Shown: positions 24,488-33,237, counted from the first letter of the stretch. The stretch is DNA of 64,000 bases from Streptomyces zhaozhouensis (GCF_900230195.1 NZ_OCNE01000013.1:62001-126000), one strand, 5' to 3'. Made by a program: numbers and translations. Notes: generated from the sequence alone by a model not told the origin.

Positions 24488-25271
24488 GGCGGCGGATCTC
24501 CTCCCTGAGGCGCTCGGTGATCTCCACCGAGAGCGCGGACACCTCGGCGTCCTCGATGCGGCGCGGGTGCGGGATGTCCACGTGCCACTCGGTGACCACC
24601 CGCCCGGGGCGGGAGGAGAGCAGGACGACGCGCTGCGCCAGCCGGACCGCCTCCCGCACGTTGTGCGTGACGAATAGCACCGAGACCCCGGTCTCCGACC
24701 AGATCCGGGTCAGCTCCTCGTGCAGCACGTCCCTGGTGATCGCGTCCAGCGCGGCGAACGGCTCGTCCATCAACAGCAGTTGGCTGTCCTGCGCGAGCGC
24801 CCTGGCCAGCGCGACGCGCTGCCGCATCCCGCCGGACAGCTCGTGCACCCGCTTGCCGTGGGAGCCGTCCAGCCGCACCAGCGACAGCAGCCGCTCCGCC
24901 TCCTCGCGGCGCTCCGCCTTCGGCACGCCGCGCAGCCGCAGCGCCAGCTCGATGTTGCGGCCGGCGGTCAGCCACGGGAAGAGCGCGTGCTCCTGAAACA
25001 TCAGCGCCGGCCGGCCGCCCGGCACGGAGATCCGCCCGGTGGAGGCCGCGTCGAGCCCGGCGGTCAGGTTCAGCAGCGTGGACTTGCCGCAGCCCGAGGC
25101 GCCGATCAGCGTGACGAACTCTCCCGGCGCGACGTCGAGGCTGATGTCGTCCAGTACCAACTGCTGCTTGCCCGGCCGGCCGAAGGACTTCGACACGTGC
25201 GCGAAGCGCACCGCGTAGCCGGCCTCCGACGTGGCGTCCTCGTCGACCGTGCTGTCGAGGGCGAGGGTCAT
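24474..25271 (-). CDS. ABC transporter ATP-binding protein, SsuB-like
   Basis: 265 residues. Walker A is GASGCGKSTLLN (about 56-67), the signature is LSGGMRQRVALARAL (about 145-159), Walker B is LLLMDEPFAALD and the switch is FVTHNVREA. It belongs to the nitrate/sulfonate/taurine importer ATPases and pairs with the permease that overlaps its end and the lipoprotein encoded upstream. The ATG at 25271 lies 67 bp after the binding-protein gene, with AGGAGG 9 nt upstream. Confidence 0.92.
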   Translation of the reverse strand: MTLALDSTVDEDATSEAGYAVRFAHVSKSFGRPGKQQLVLDDISLDVAPGEFVTLIGASGCGKSTLLNLTAGLDAASTGRISVPGGRPALMFQEHALFPWLTAGRNIELALRLRGVPKAERREEAERLLSLVRLDGSHGKRVHELSGGMRQRVALARALAQDSQLLLMDEPFAALDAITRDVLHEELTRIWSETGVSVLFVTHNVREAVRLAQRVVLLSSRPGRVVTEWHVDIPHPRRIEDAEVSALSVEITERLREEIRRHGQQ

Positions 25272-25338
25272 CGGGAGTCACCTCCTGGGTGGGAAACGGA
25301 TGAACGTGGCGGACGGGCCGCGAGGAGCGGTGGGCGAC

Positions 25339-26454
25339 TCAGCCGACGCCCAGGCCGGCGTCGCCGACCTCCGGCAGGCCCTCGTCGGCCAGCACCCCGT
25401 TGAGGAGGGACAGGTCGTAGATGCCGCTCAGGTCGGTCTCCTCCAACAGGCCGACCTCCGTGGCGTTCTCCGCGCCCGTCCGCAGCGTCTCGGCCAGCGG
25501 GTCGTTCAGGAACTCGACATGGTCGAACGCCGGGTCCAGCACCTCGGCCGGCAGTTCGTTGCCGCCCGGCATCCGGCCCAGGGCCTCGTTGAAGAGCGTC
25601 TTGGCCTCGTCCCTGTGGTCGTTGATCCAGGCGTTGGTCCGCACCACGCCGCGCACCACCGCCTCGACGACGTCGGGGTGTTCGGCCAGGAAGTCCTGGG
25701 AGGCGATGACGTGCGTGACCACGTAACGGCCGTCGTCCCACAGCTCGCCCTCGTCGAGCACGGTCTCGGCGCCGCGGCTGACCAGGTTGGCCGCGGTGGG
25801 CTCCGGCACCCAGGCGCCGTCGATGTCGCCGCCGTCGAAGGCCGCCGGGATCTCGGAGTTGGCGATCCGCAGCACCGACACGTCGCCCCTGCCGCTCTGC
25901 GGGTCCACCTCGTAGCCCTCGTCGTTGAGATAGCTGAGCAGCGCCACGTCCTGGGTGTTGCCGAGCTGCGGGGTGGCGATCCGCTTGCCGGCCAGGTCGT
26001 CGAGCCCGTCGACCGTCTCCGGGTTGACCACCAGCGAGGCGCCGCCGGAGGCCGCGCCGGCCACCACCCGCAGGCTCTGGCCGCCGGAGCCCGCGTAGCC
26101 GTTGATCGCCGGGTTGGGTCCGATGAAGGTGAGGTCCAGGTCGCCGGCGTTCAGCGCCTCGATGGCGGAGGGGCCGGCGTTGAAGACCTGGGTGGCGATC
26201 TCGGTGCCGCCCAGCTCCTCGCGGATGGCGCCGTCGTTCCCCAGACCGATGACGCCGGTGGCGTGGGTGATGTTGGCGAAGTAGCCGATGCGCACCTCGT
26301 CGGCGGAGAGCGCGGGACCGCTCGCCGCGCCGTCGGAGGCCGGCTCCTCGTCGTCGGCCTCGGAGCCGTAGCCGCAGGCCCCCAACGGGACGAGCAGCAG
26401 GGCGAGGGCGAGCAGCGGCGCTCTCCGGCGGGAGCGGCGTGGCGTGGTGGGCAT
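25339..26454 (-). CDS. ABC transporter substrate-binding lipoprotein, sulfonate type
   Basis: 371 residues. An arginine-rich start and a hydrophobic stretch end in the lipobox LVPLGAC (about residue 27), so the mature protein is lipid-anchored outside the membrane. VRIGYFANITHATGVIGLG and FNAGPSAIEALNAGDLDLTF follow the SsuA/TauA/NrtA family; ATPQLGNTQDVALLSYLN and WVPEPTAANLV continue the periplasmic-binding fold. It delivers aliphatic sulfonates or similar anions to the permease; the ligand is inferred from operon context. The ATG at 26454 fits the signal peptide, and 204 bp separate it from cysN. Confidence 0.9.
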   Translation of the reverse strand: MPTTPRRSRRRAPLLALALLLVPLGACGYGSEADDEEPASDGAASGPALSADEVRIGYFANITHATGVIGLGNDGAIREELGGTEIATQVFNAGPSAIEALNAGDLDLTFIGPNPAINGYAGSGGQSLRVVAGAASGGASLVVNPETVDGLDDLAGKRIATPQLGNTQDVALLSYLNDEGYEVDPQSGRGDVSVLRIANSEIPAAFDGGDIDGAWVPEPTAANLVSRGAETVLDEGELWDDGRYVVTHVIASQDFLAEHPDVVEAVVRGVVRTNAWINDHRDEAKTLFNEALGRMPGGNELPAEVLDPAFDHVEFLNDPLAETLRTGAENATEVGLLEETDLSGIYDLSLLNGVLADEGLPEVGDAGLGVG

Positions 26455-26658
26455 GGCGCGGGTTCCTCTCGGGGACGTGGGCTCTGGCCCACGCTTCGGG
26501 CGGCGTGCGGGACGGGAACGTGGTGCGGCGAAGCGGACGCGCGGGCGCGTCGACTCAGCCGGCACATCGCGCGATCCCGCCGTGGCCGGCGCCGAGTGCG
26601 CCGCTGCCGACCCGTCCGCCCTCCTTGGCGAAGGTCGAGAAGACGTCCCTGAGCATGG

Positions 26659-28017
26659 TCAGAAGTCCCACCCGTCGTCCGCGGCGCCCGGACCGGCGTC
26701 CGTCCCGGGCCCCGCCGCGGCGTCGGCGAACGCCTCGCCCGCCATGCCGGCGGTCAGCGTCGCGCCGTCGGCCGGGTCCAGCAGCAGGAACGAGCCGGTG
26801 GTGCGGGAGACCGCGTAGTCGTCCAACGCCAGCGGCTCGGCGGTGCGCAGCACCACCCGGCCGATGTCGTTGGCGGCCAGCCGACCCGGCTCCGGGTGCG
26901 GGGAGAGGTCGTCCAGGGTCAGCCGGGACGGGATCTCCCGCACGATCGCCTTGACGGTGCGGGTGGTGTGCTTCACCAGCACCCGGGCCCCCGGCAGCAG
27001 CGGGCGGTCGTGCAGATGGCAGACGGTGGCCGTCACGTCCTGGCTGGTCGGCGCGGTGGCGTCGGCCGGAGCCAGCAGGTCGCCCCGGGAGATGTCCAGG
27101 TCGTCGGCGAGGCTGACCGTCACGGACTGCGGCGCCCACGCCAGGTCGACCGACTGCCCCAGCGCGTCGATCGCGGTGACCGTGCTGGTCAGCCCCGAGG
27201 GCTGCACGGTGACCCGGTCGCCGACGCGCAGCACACCGGAGGCCAACTGGCCGGCGTAGCCGCGGAAGTCGGGGTGCTCCGGGGACTGCGGCCGGATCAC
27301 GTACTGCACGGGGAACCGGGCCGGCTCCGCCGACGGGTCGTGGGCGACCGGCACCGTCTCCAGGTGCTCCAGCACGGTCGGTCCGCCGTACCAGTCCATC
27401 GTGGCCGAGGGCGTCACCACGTTGTCGCCGGCCAGCGCCGAGATCGGGATCGCGGTCACGTCGCGGACGCCCAGCGAGGTCGCGTAGCGGCCGAACTCCG
27501 CGGCGATCCGCGCGAACACCGGCTCCTCGTAGCCGACCAGGTCCATCTTGTTGACCGCCAGTACCACCTGCGGCACCCGCAGCAGCGCGGCGACCGCGGC
27601 GTGCCGGCGGGTCTGCTCCACCACGCCGTTGCGCGCGTCGACCAGGATGATCGCCAGCTCGGCCGTGGAGGCGCCGGTCACCATGTTCCGCGTGTACTGC
27701 ACGTGCCCCGGGGTGTCGGCCAGGATGAACCGGCGGCGCGGGGTGGCGAAGTAGCGGTAGGCCACGTCGATGGTGATGCCCTGCTCGCGCTCGGCGCGCA
27801 GCCCGTCGGTGAGCAGCGCCAGGTCGGGCGCGGCCTGGCCCCGGTTGCGGGAGGCCAGCTCCACGGCGGCCAGTTGGTCGCTGAGCACCGACTTGGAGTC
27901 GTGCAGCAGCCGCCCCACCAGCGTCGACTTGCCGTCGTCGACGGAGCCCGCGGTGGCGAAGCGCAGCAGGGAGGTGGCGGATATCGCCGCCGTGTCGGCG
28001 GTCTCGGCCGCGGTCAT
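26659..28017 (-). CDS. cysN: Sulfate adenylyltransferase subunit 1 (GTPase)
   Basis: 452 residues, EF-Tu-like. GSVDDGKST (about 23-31) is G1, DTPGH G3 and NKMDL G4. With CysD it makes adenylylsulfate (APS) from sulfate and ATP, driven by GTP hydrolysis. There is no C-terminal APS-kinase domain; CysC is a separate gene here. The start overlaps the cysD stop by one base (TGATG). The last 30 residues are a disordered Gly/Ala/Asp tail ending GWDF. Confidence 0.96.
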   Translation of the reverse strand: MTAAETADTAAISATSLLRFATAGSVDDGKSTLVGRLLHDSKSVLSDQLAAVELASRNRGQAAPDLALLTDGLRAEREQGITIDVAYRYFATPRRRFILADTPGHVQYTRNMVTGASTAELAIILVDARNGVVEQTRRHAAVAALLRVPQVVLAVNKMDLVGYEEPVFARIAAEFGRYATSLGVRDVTAIPISALAGDNVVTPSATMDWYGGPTVLEHLETVPVAHDPSAEPARFPVQYVIRPQSPEHPDFRGYAGQLASGVLRVGDRVTVQPSGLTSTVTAIDALGQSVDLAWAPQSVTVSLADDLDISRGDLLAPADATAPTSQDVTATVCHLHDRPLLPGARVLVKHTTRTVKAIVREIPSRLTLDDLSPHPEPGRLAANDIGRVVLRTAEPLALDDYAVSRTTGSFLLLDPADGATLTAGMAGEAFADAAAGPGTDAGPGAADDGWDF

Positions 28018-28952
28018 CAGAAGTACCCCTCGCGCTTGCGGTCCTCCATGGCGGCCTCCGACAGCTTGTCGTCGGCCCGGGTGGCGCCGCGCTCGGTGAG
28101 CCGGGAGGCCGCGATCTCGACGATGATCTGCTCGACGGTCTCCGCCTCCGACTCCACGGCGCCGGTGCAGGACATGTCGCCGACCGTGCGGTACCGCACC
28201 CTGCGGGCCACCACCGGCTCGTGCTCCCCGGGCCCGCCCCAGTCGCCGGGGGCCAGCCACATCCCGTCCCGGCGGAAGACCTCGCGCCGGTGGGCGAAGT
28301 AGATCTCCGGGATCTCGATCTTCTCCCTGGCGATGTACTGCCAGACGTCCAGCTCGGTCCAGTTGGAGAGGGGGAAGACCCGCACGTGCTCGCCGGGCGC
28401 GTGCCGCCCGTTGTACAGCTGCCACAGCTCGGGCCGCTGCCGGCGCGGGTCCCAGCCGCCGAACTCGTCGCGCAGCGAGAACACCCGCTCCTTGGCCCTG
28501 GCCTTCTCCTCGTCCCGCCGGCCGCCGCCGAAGACCGCGTCGAAGCGGTTGCCCTCGATGGCGCGCAGCAGCGGGACGGTCTGGAGCGGGTTGCGGGTGC
28601 CGTCGGGCCGTTCGCGCAACTCGCCGCTGTCGATGAGGTCCTGCACCAGCGCCACGGTCAGCCGCAGCCCGTGCCGCGCCACGACCCGGTCGCGGTAGGC
28701 GAGGACCTCGGGGAAGTTGTGCCCGGTGTCCACGTGCAGCAGGGAGAACGGCGGCGGCGCCGGCGCGAACGCCTTGAGCGCCAGGTGCAGCATGACGATC
28801 GAGTCCTTGCCGCCGGAGAAGAGGATCACCGGGCGCTCGAACTCGCCGGCGACCTCGCGGAAGATGTGGACCGCCTCGGACTCCAGCACGTCCAGGTGGG
28901 AGAGGGCGAAGGGCCCGCCGGTCTCGTCGGTGACCGGGACTGCGGCCGTCAT
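28017..28952 (-). CDS. cysD: Sulfate adenylyltransferase subunit 2
   Basis: A 311-residue adenylyltransferase of the PP-loop family. VILFSGGKDSIVMLHLA (about 43-59) is the pyrophosphate loop, and DTGHNFPEVLAYRD, FGGGRRDEEKARAKE and LSNWTELDVWQYI are CysD signatures. It forms APS together with CysN. The ATG at 28952 has GAGAGG about 8 nt upstream. A 77-bp gap separates it from cysC upstream in the operon. Confidence 0.97.
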   Translation of the reverse strand: MTAAVPVTDETGGPFALSHLDVLESEAVHIFREVAGEFERPVILFSGGKDSIVMLHLALKAFAPAPPPFSLLHVDTGHNFPEVLAYRDRVVARHGLRLTVALVQDLIDSGELRERPDGTRNPLQTVPLLRAIEGNRFDAVFGGGRRDEEKARAKERVFSLRDEFGGWDPRRQRPELWQLYNGRHAPGEHVRVFPLSNWTELDVWQYIAREKIEIPEIYFAHRREVFRRDGMWLAPGDWGGPGEHEPVVARRVRYRTVGDMSCTGAVESEAETVEQIIVEIAASRLTERGATRADDKLSEAAMEDRKREGYF

Positions 28953-29029
28953 GGGGGGTTCCTCTCGTTCGACGGTTCGGTCTCGCGCGCCACGCGGCCC
29001 CGCGTGCTCCGTGCTCCGCGTCCGGGCGC

Positions 29030-29575
29030 TCACGCCAGCCCCCGGGCGGACAGCAGCGCGTGGAGCGCGTCGGCGGAGTCGGCGACGGACCGCTCGTGGG
29101 CCTCGATCCGCAGCTCGGGGTCGGCGGGCGCCTCGTACGGGTCGTCGACGCCGGTCAGCCCGGTCAGCTCGCCGCTTGCCTGCTTGGCGTACAGGCCCTT
29201 GACGTCCCGCGCGGAGCAGACCTCGACCGGGGTGGCGACATGCACCTCCAGATAGCGGGTGCCGGCAGCCTCGTGGTGCTTGCGGACCGCCTCCCGGCTG
29301 TCGGCGTACGGCGCGATCGCGGGGACCAGCGCCTTCACGCCGTGCGAGGCGAGGAGTTCGGCGACGAAGCCGATCCGCCGCACGTTGGTGTGCCGGTCCT
29401 CGCGGGAGAAGCCGAGGCCGGCGGAGAGGAACGCGCGGATCTCGTCGCCGTCGAGCACCTCGACGCGGTGGCCCTCGGCGGTGAGCCGCTCGGCCAGCGC
29501 CCGCGCGAGGGTGGTCTTGCCGGCGCTGGGCAGGCCGGTGAGCCAGACGGTGGCGCCCAGGTCTGTCCCGCTCAT
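29030..29575 (-). CDS. cysC: Adenylylsulfate kinase
   Basis: 181 residues. TVWLTGLPSAGKTTLARAL (about 9-27) holds the P-loop; LDGDEIRAFLSAGLGFSREDR and VDDPYEAP are CysC signatures. It phosphorylates APS to PAPS. This is notable because the neighbouring cysH encodes a reductase with the iron-sulfur cysteines typical of enzymes using APS directly, so PAPS may serve sulfation or both routes may run. The ATG at 29575 is 58 bp from cysH. Confidence 0.96.
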   Translation of the reverse strand: MSGTDLGATVWLTGLPSAGKTTLARALAERLTAEGHRVEVLDGDEIRAFLSAGLGFSREDRHTNVRRIGFVAELLASHGVKALVPAIAPYADSREAVRKHHEAAGTRYLEVHVATPVEVCSARDVKGLYAKQASGELTGLTGVDDPYEAPADPELRIEAHERSVADSADALHALLSARGLA

Positions 29576-29633
29576 CTCCGTACTCCTCGTCTTCCGTCTC
29601 GTCTTCCGTCGCGCTGGGTGTCGTCGCGGGCCA

Positions 29634-30365
29634 TCAGCCGTGCAGCCCGCACTCGGTCTTGCCGAGCCCCGACCAGCGGCCGGCCCGCGCGTCCTCGCCC
29701 TCGACGACGCGGCGGGTGCAGGGCGCGCAGCCGACCGAGGCGTAGCCGTCCTGGAGCAGCGGGTTGGTGAGCACGCCGTGCTCGGCGACGTAACGTTCCA
29801 CGTCCTCCTGCGTCCAGCGGGCGATCGGCGCGACCTTGACCTTGCCCCGGCGCTCGTCCCAGCCGACGACCGGCGTGCGGGCCCGCGTCGGCGACTCGTC
29901 GCGGCGCAGCCCGGTGGCCCACGCCTCGTAGCCGGCGAGGCCGCGCTCCAGGACCGCGACCTTCCGCAGCGCGCAGCAGCGGTCGGGGTCGCGCTCGTGC
30001 AGCCGCGGACCGAACTCGGCGTCCTGCTCGGCGACGGTGCGCTCGGGCGTGAGCGTCAGCACGTTGACGTTCATCGCGGCGGCCACCGCGTCGCGGGTGC
30101 CGAGGGTCTCGGCGAAGTGGTAGCCGGTGTCCAGGAAGACCACGTCCACGCCCGGCCTGGCGCGGGAGGCGAGGTGGGCGACCACCGCGTCCTCCATCGA
30201 CGAGGTCACGCAGAACCGGTCGCCGAAGGTGTCCGTGGCCCAGCGCAGCACCGTGAGCGCGTCGGCCTCCTCCAACTCGCGCCCGGCGTGCTCCGCCAGC
30301 GCGCGCAACTGCTCCGCGCGCGCCCGCTGCTCCGCGCGCGCCTGACCTGTGGTGCCGGTGTCCAT
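29634..30365 (-). CDS. cysH: Adenylylsulfate/phosphoadenylylsulfate reductase
   Basis: 243 residues. FCVTSSMEDAVVAHLA is the PP-loop-like motif, and the C-terminal KTECGLH carries the catalytic cysteine. Cysteine pairs CCALRK (about 131-132) and CAPCT (about 215-218) match the CC...CxxC ligands of the [4Fe-4S] cluster found in APS-reducing members, so it likely reduces APS, perhaps also PAPS, to sulfite with thioredoxin. The ATG at 30365 has GAGGAG 6-8 nt upstream, overlapping the stop of the zinc-ribbon gene; a GTG six codons upstream is less likely. Confidence 0.93.
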   Translation of the reverse strand: MDTGTTGQARAEQRARAEQLRALAEHAGRELEEADALTVLRWATDTFGDRFCVTSSMEDAVVAHLASRARPGVDVVFLDTGYHFAETLGTRDAVAAAMNVNVLTLTPERTVAEQDAEFGPRLHERDPDRCCALRKVAVLERGLAGYEAWATGLRRDESPTRARTPVVGWDERRGKVKVAPIARWTQEDVERYVAEHGVLTNPLLQDGYASVGCAPCTRRVVEGEDARAGRWSGLGKTECGLHG

Positions 30366-30375
30366 CGCGGTCTCC

Positions 30376-30564
30376 TCAACCACCGTCGGTCGCGCCGTTG
30401 TCGGGGGACGTCGCGGCCATCCCGCCGGCCAGCAGGCCGAGGAACGACAGCCGGAACGCCCGGTTGCAGGCCGCGCACTCCCAGGACCCGGGGCCCGCCT
30501 CGCTGGGGCGCAGGTCCTCCTCGGCGCAGTAGGGGCAGTAGAACGGGGCGGCGCGTTCGCTCAC
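30376..30564 (-). CDS. Small zinc-ribbon protein between sulfite reductase and cysH
   Basis: 62 residues with two cysteine pairs, FYCPYCAEED and WECAACNRAF, forming a single zinc ribbon or rubredoxin-like knuckle, followed by a short hydrophobic segment and a disordered end. The GTG at 30564 overlaps the sulfite-reductase stop as GTGA, and the stop lies 10 bp before cysH, so it is tightly coupled to both. A small protein in this position is, as I recall, conserved in streptomycete cys operons. Role unknown; an assembly or electron-transfer accessory is a guess. Confidence 0.8.
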   Translation of the reverse strand: MSERAAPFYCPYCAEEDLRPSEAGPGSWECAACNRAFRLSFLGLLAGGMAATSPDNGATDGG

Positions 30565-32255
30565 TTCAGGTCCCCCTCGTCCGCGCGGGCCACCCACTGG
30601 GCGAAGCGCTCGCCGGGCTCCCGCTGCGCGGAGAAGGCCCGCACCACCCGCTCGACGTAGTCGGCGAGCCCGGCGGCGGTGACCTTCAACCCCCTGACCT
30701 TGCGGCCGAACGACGGGTCGAGGCCGAGCGAGCCGCCCAGGTGCACCTGGAAGCCCTCGACCTGCCGGCCGTCGTCGTCCCGCACCAGCTGCCCCTTGAG
30801 ACCGATGTCCGCCACCTGGATGCGGGCGCAGGAGTTGGGGCAGCCGTTGATGTTGATGGTGAGCGGCTCGTCGAACCCGGGCAGCCTGCGCTCCAGCTCC
30901 TCGATCAGCCAGGAGCCGCGGGCCTTGGTCTCGACGATCGCCAGCTTGCAGAACTCGATCCCGGTGCACGCCATGGTGCCGCGCCGGAAGGTGGAGGGCC
31001 TGCTGGTCAGGCCCAACGTCTCCAACTCGTCCGCCAGCGGCTCGACCTGGTCCCGGGGCACGTCCAGGATCAGCATCTTCTGCTGGACGGTGGTGCGCAC
31101 CCGGCCGGAGCCGTGCGCCTCGGCGAGGTCGGCGATCTTGGTGAGCGTGGCGCCGTCCACCCGGCCGACGCGCGGCGCGAAGCCCAGATAGAACCGGCCG
31201 TCCTTCTGCGGGTGCGCCCCCATGTGGTCGCGCCACTCGCCGGGCGGCTGCTCGGGCGCCGGGCCGTCGACGAGCCGGCGCAGCAGGTACTCGTCCTCCA
31301 GTACCCGGCGGAACTTCTCGGCGCCCCAGTCGGCCAGCAGGTACTTCAGCCGCGCGCGGTTGCGCAGGCGCCGGTAGCCGTAGTCGCGGAAGACGCCGAC
31401 GACGCCCTCGTGCACGTCGGCGACCTCCTCCAACGGGACCCAGGCGCCGAGCCGTTCGCCGATCCTGGGGTTGGTGGAGAGCCCGCCGCCGACCCACAGG
31501 TCGAAGCCGGGGCCGCGCTCGGGGTGGACCACGCCGACGAAGGAGACGTCCTGGATCTCGTGGGCCACGTCCAGCAGCGGGGAGCCGGAGATCGCCGTCT
31601 TGAACTTGCGGGGGAGGTTGGAGTACGCCTTGTTGCCGATCACCCGGCGCTGGATCGCCTCGATGGCGGGGGTGCCGTCGATGATCTCGTCGGCCGCGAT
31701 GCCGGCGACGGGGGAGCCGACGACCACCCGGGGGGTGTCGCCGCACGCCTCGGTGGTGGAGAGCCCGACGCCCTCCAGGCGCCGCCAGATCTCCGGCATG
31801 TCCTCGATGCGGATCCAGTGGTACTGCACGTTCTGCCGGTCGGTGATGTCGGCCGTGCCGCGCGCGAACTCCTGCGATATCTCGCCGATCACCCGCAGTT
31901 GCCCGGTGGTGAGCAGCCCGCCGTCGATGCGGACCCGCAGCATGAAGAACTCGTCGTCCAGCTCCTCGGGCTCCAGGATCGCGGTCTTGCCGCCGTCGAT
32001 CCCGGGGCGCCGCTGGGTGTACAGGCCCCACCAGCGCATCCGGCCGCGCAGGTCGGCGCCGTCGATGGAGTCGAAGCCGCGCTGGGAGTAGATCGTCTCA
32101 ATGCGTGTCCGCACATTGAGACCGTCGTCGTCCTTCTTGGTCTGCTCGTTGGCGTTGAGCGGGGTCATGTGCCCCGCGGCCCACTGCCCCTCACCACGGT
32201 GGCGGCCGGCCTTGCGGCGGGAGGTCCCGACGGGCTTCTGGACGGAGTCCGACAT
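30561..32255 (-). CDS. sir: Ferredoxin-dependent assimilatory sulfite reductase
   Basis: 564 residues of the nitrite/sulfite reductase family. Duplicated half-domains are visible, and the siroheme-[4Fe-4S] cysteines lie in ACTGIEFCKLA and NGCPNSCARIQ. It reduces sulfite to sulfide with six electrons, probably from ferredoxin. The neighbouring genes (cysH, CysNDC, siroheme chelatase) make sulfite far more likely than nitrite. The ATG at 32255 has GAAAGA upstream. It heads the ten-gene sulfur operon and is preceded, after 166 bp, by a cysteine leader peptide. Confidence 0.94.
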   Translation of the reverse strand: MSDSVQKPVGTSRRKAGRHRGEGQWAAGHMTPLNANEQTKKDDDGLNVRTRIETIYSQRGFDSIDGADLRGRMRWWGLYTQRRPGIDGGKTAILEPEELDDEFFMLRVRIDGGLLTTGQLRVIGEISQEFARGTADITDRQNVQYHWIRIEDMPEIWRRLEGVGLSTTEACGDTPRVVVGSPVAGIAADEIIDGTPAIEAIQRRVIGNKAYSNLPRKFKTAISGSPLLDVAHEIQDVSFVGVVHPERGPGFDLWVGGGLSTNPRIGERLGAWVPLEEVADVHEGVVGVFRDYGYRRLRNRARLKYLLADWGAEKFRRVLEDEYLLRRLVDGPAPEQPPGEWRDHMGAHPQKDGRFYLGFAPRVGRVDGATLTKIADLAEAHGSGRVRTTVQQKMLILDVPRDQVEPLADELETLGLTSRPSTFRRGTMACTGIEFCKLAIVETKARGSWLIEELERRLPGFDEPLTININGCPNSCARIQVADIGLKGQLVRDDDGRQVEGFQVHLGGSLGLDPSFGRKVRGLKVTAAGLADYVERVVRAFSAQREPGERFAQWVARADEGDLK

Positions 32256-32299
32256 GGTCACGGTCTTTCTGTGGGCAGCCGAGCGGCTCCGCCCGGGGG

Positions 32300-32319
32300 C
32301 CGCCGCGACGGCGCGGCGG
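32300..32319 (-). terminator. Attenuator-like hairpin before sir
   Basis: CCGCCGCG and CGCGGCGG form a perfect 8-bp stem with an ACGG loop, between the leader-peptide stop and the sulfite reductase start. Confidence 0.4.
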
Positions 32320-32421
32320 GCAGGGCAGAGTCGGGGGCGGCGGGGACGGTCGTCGGCACGGAACGGTGCCGGGGCGAGGCGGTGCCGGGTCGGCGCCGAC
32401 GGCGCGGCGCGCGGGCGCTCG

Positions 32422-32502
32422 TTACGGGAGACAGATGGCGCTGGACATCCGACCGAGATCAACATGGCGACGGCTCACCAAGGCAATTCCCGCTCGCAAC
32501 AT
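32422..32502 (-). CDS. Cysteine-type leader peptide of the sulfite-reductase operon
   Basis: 26 residues: MLRAGIALVSRR, followed by HVDLGRMSSAICLP. It matches the actinobacterial cysteine leader pattern (LVSRR-HVDL, small residues, IC, P) known upstream of sulfite-reductase operons. No clear ribosome site precedes the ATG. It lies 166 bp upstream of sir and, with the hairpin at 32300, could attenuate the whole ten-gene operon when cysteine is plentiful. Confidence 0.88.
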   Translation of the reverse strand: MLRAGIALVSRRHVDLGRMSSAICLP

Positions 32503-32595
32503 GACGGCAGCGTTGCACGCGGTCACGCGCCCGTCCACCACTATCCAACATGCGGACGAGACCGTCTCGACAGTCGGACAGCAGGGGAGGGCGCG

Positions 32596-32623
32596 GGCCG
32601 CGGTGCCGGGACAGACCGCGGCC
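32596..32623 (-). terminator. Hairpin separating the hypothetical pair from the sulfur operon
   Basis: GGCCGCGGT and ACCGCGGCC form a perfect 9-bp stem with a 10-nt loop. It lies beyond the end of the gene at 32671 and upstream of the sulfur-operon promoter. Confidence 0.6.
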
Positions 32624-32670
32624 CCGGGGTGGGGGACGCCCGGGGCCACGGGTGGGGGTGTGGCGGCGGC

Positions 32671-33237
32671 TCAACAGCGCAGCAGGCGATCCACCAGGTC
32701 GCGGTAGTCGCGCAGCGCGGTACGTCGGTCCTCGGTCGTCGGTCCCGTCGGGGCCTCCTCGGACTGCCAGCCGTCGCGCAGCGCCCTGCGGCGGTGCGCC
32801 AACTCCTCGGTGAGCCGCGCCACCGCCTCCTCCAGCGCCGCGTCGGCGCGGGTGACCGACCTCGCCGGGTCGTCGACGAACCCGGCCACCGCCTCGCCCA
32901 GCTCCGCGCGCAGCGCGTCGGCGGCCTCGGCCGTGAACAGCGGCGCGGTGGCCAGGCGTTCCGGCTCGGGGGCCAGCGGGTCGAACGCCGGGCGCGCGGC
33001 GGGCGGTTCCGGGGCCTTCACCAGGCCGGCCGTGGGGGTCTCCCCGCGGTCGGAGGTCCGTTCGCCGGCGTCGGGCTTCTCTGGCACCCCGTCGGGGGGC
33101 GCGGGTCGCTCCGCTCCCTCGGGGGTGGCGCGTGCCGCGGGGGTGGCGGGATCGCCCTCGGGCGGGGGAGCGGGCTCGGAGGCGGACCCGGGCGCCGGCT
33201 TCTCGGGGCGGTCGTCGCCCTTCCAGGTCAGTCGCAT
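32671..33237 (-). CDS. Conserved actinobacterial protein, unknown function
   Basis: 188 residues. It starts MRLTWKGDDRPEKP, then has a long disordered Pro/Glu/Ala/Thr-rich stretch (about 20-100) and a helical C-terminal half (LRAELGEAVAGFVDDPARSV, later RALRDGWQSEE, ending RDYRDLVDRLLRC). There is no membrane segment. The ATG at 33237 overlaps the stop of the membrane-anchored gene upstream (TGATG), so the two are a coupled pair and probably act together. I do not recognise the family. Confidence 0.75.
   Translation of the reverse strand: MRLTWKGDDRPEKPAPGSASEPAPPPEGDPATPAARATPEGAERPAPPDGVPEKPDAGERTSDRGETPTAGLVKAPEPPAARPAFDPLAPEPERLATAPLFTAEAADALRAELGEAVAGFVDDPARSVTRADAALEEAVARLTEELAHRRRALRDGWQSEEAPTGPTTEDRRTALRDYRDLVDRLLRC

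Noticed and set aside
26555..26656. A 33-codon ORF starting 2 bp after the cysN stop (MLRDVFSTFAKEGG...).
   Set aside because: No ribosome site, no family match and a composition like the surrounding shadow frames; not supported.
29259..32504. 1081-codon plus-strand open frame across cysC, cysH and sir.
   Set aside because: Antisense to three genes with clear catalytic motifs; no protein-like features.
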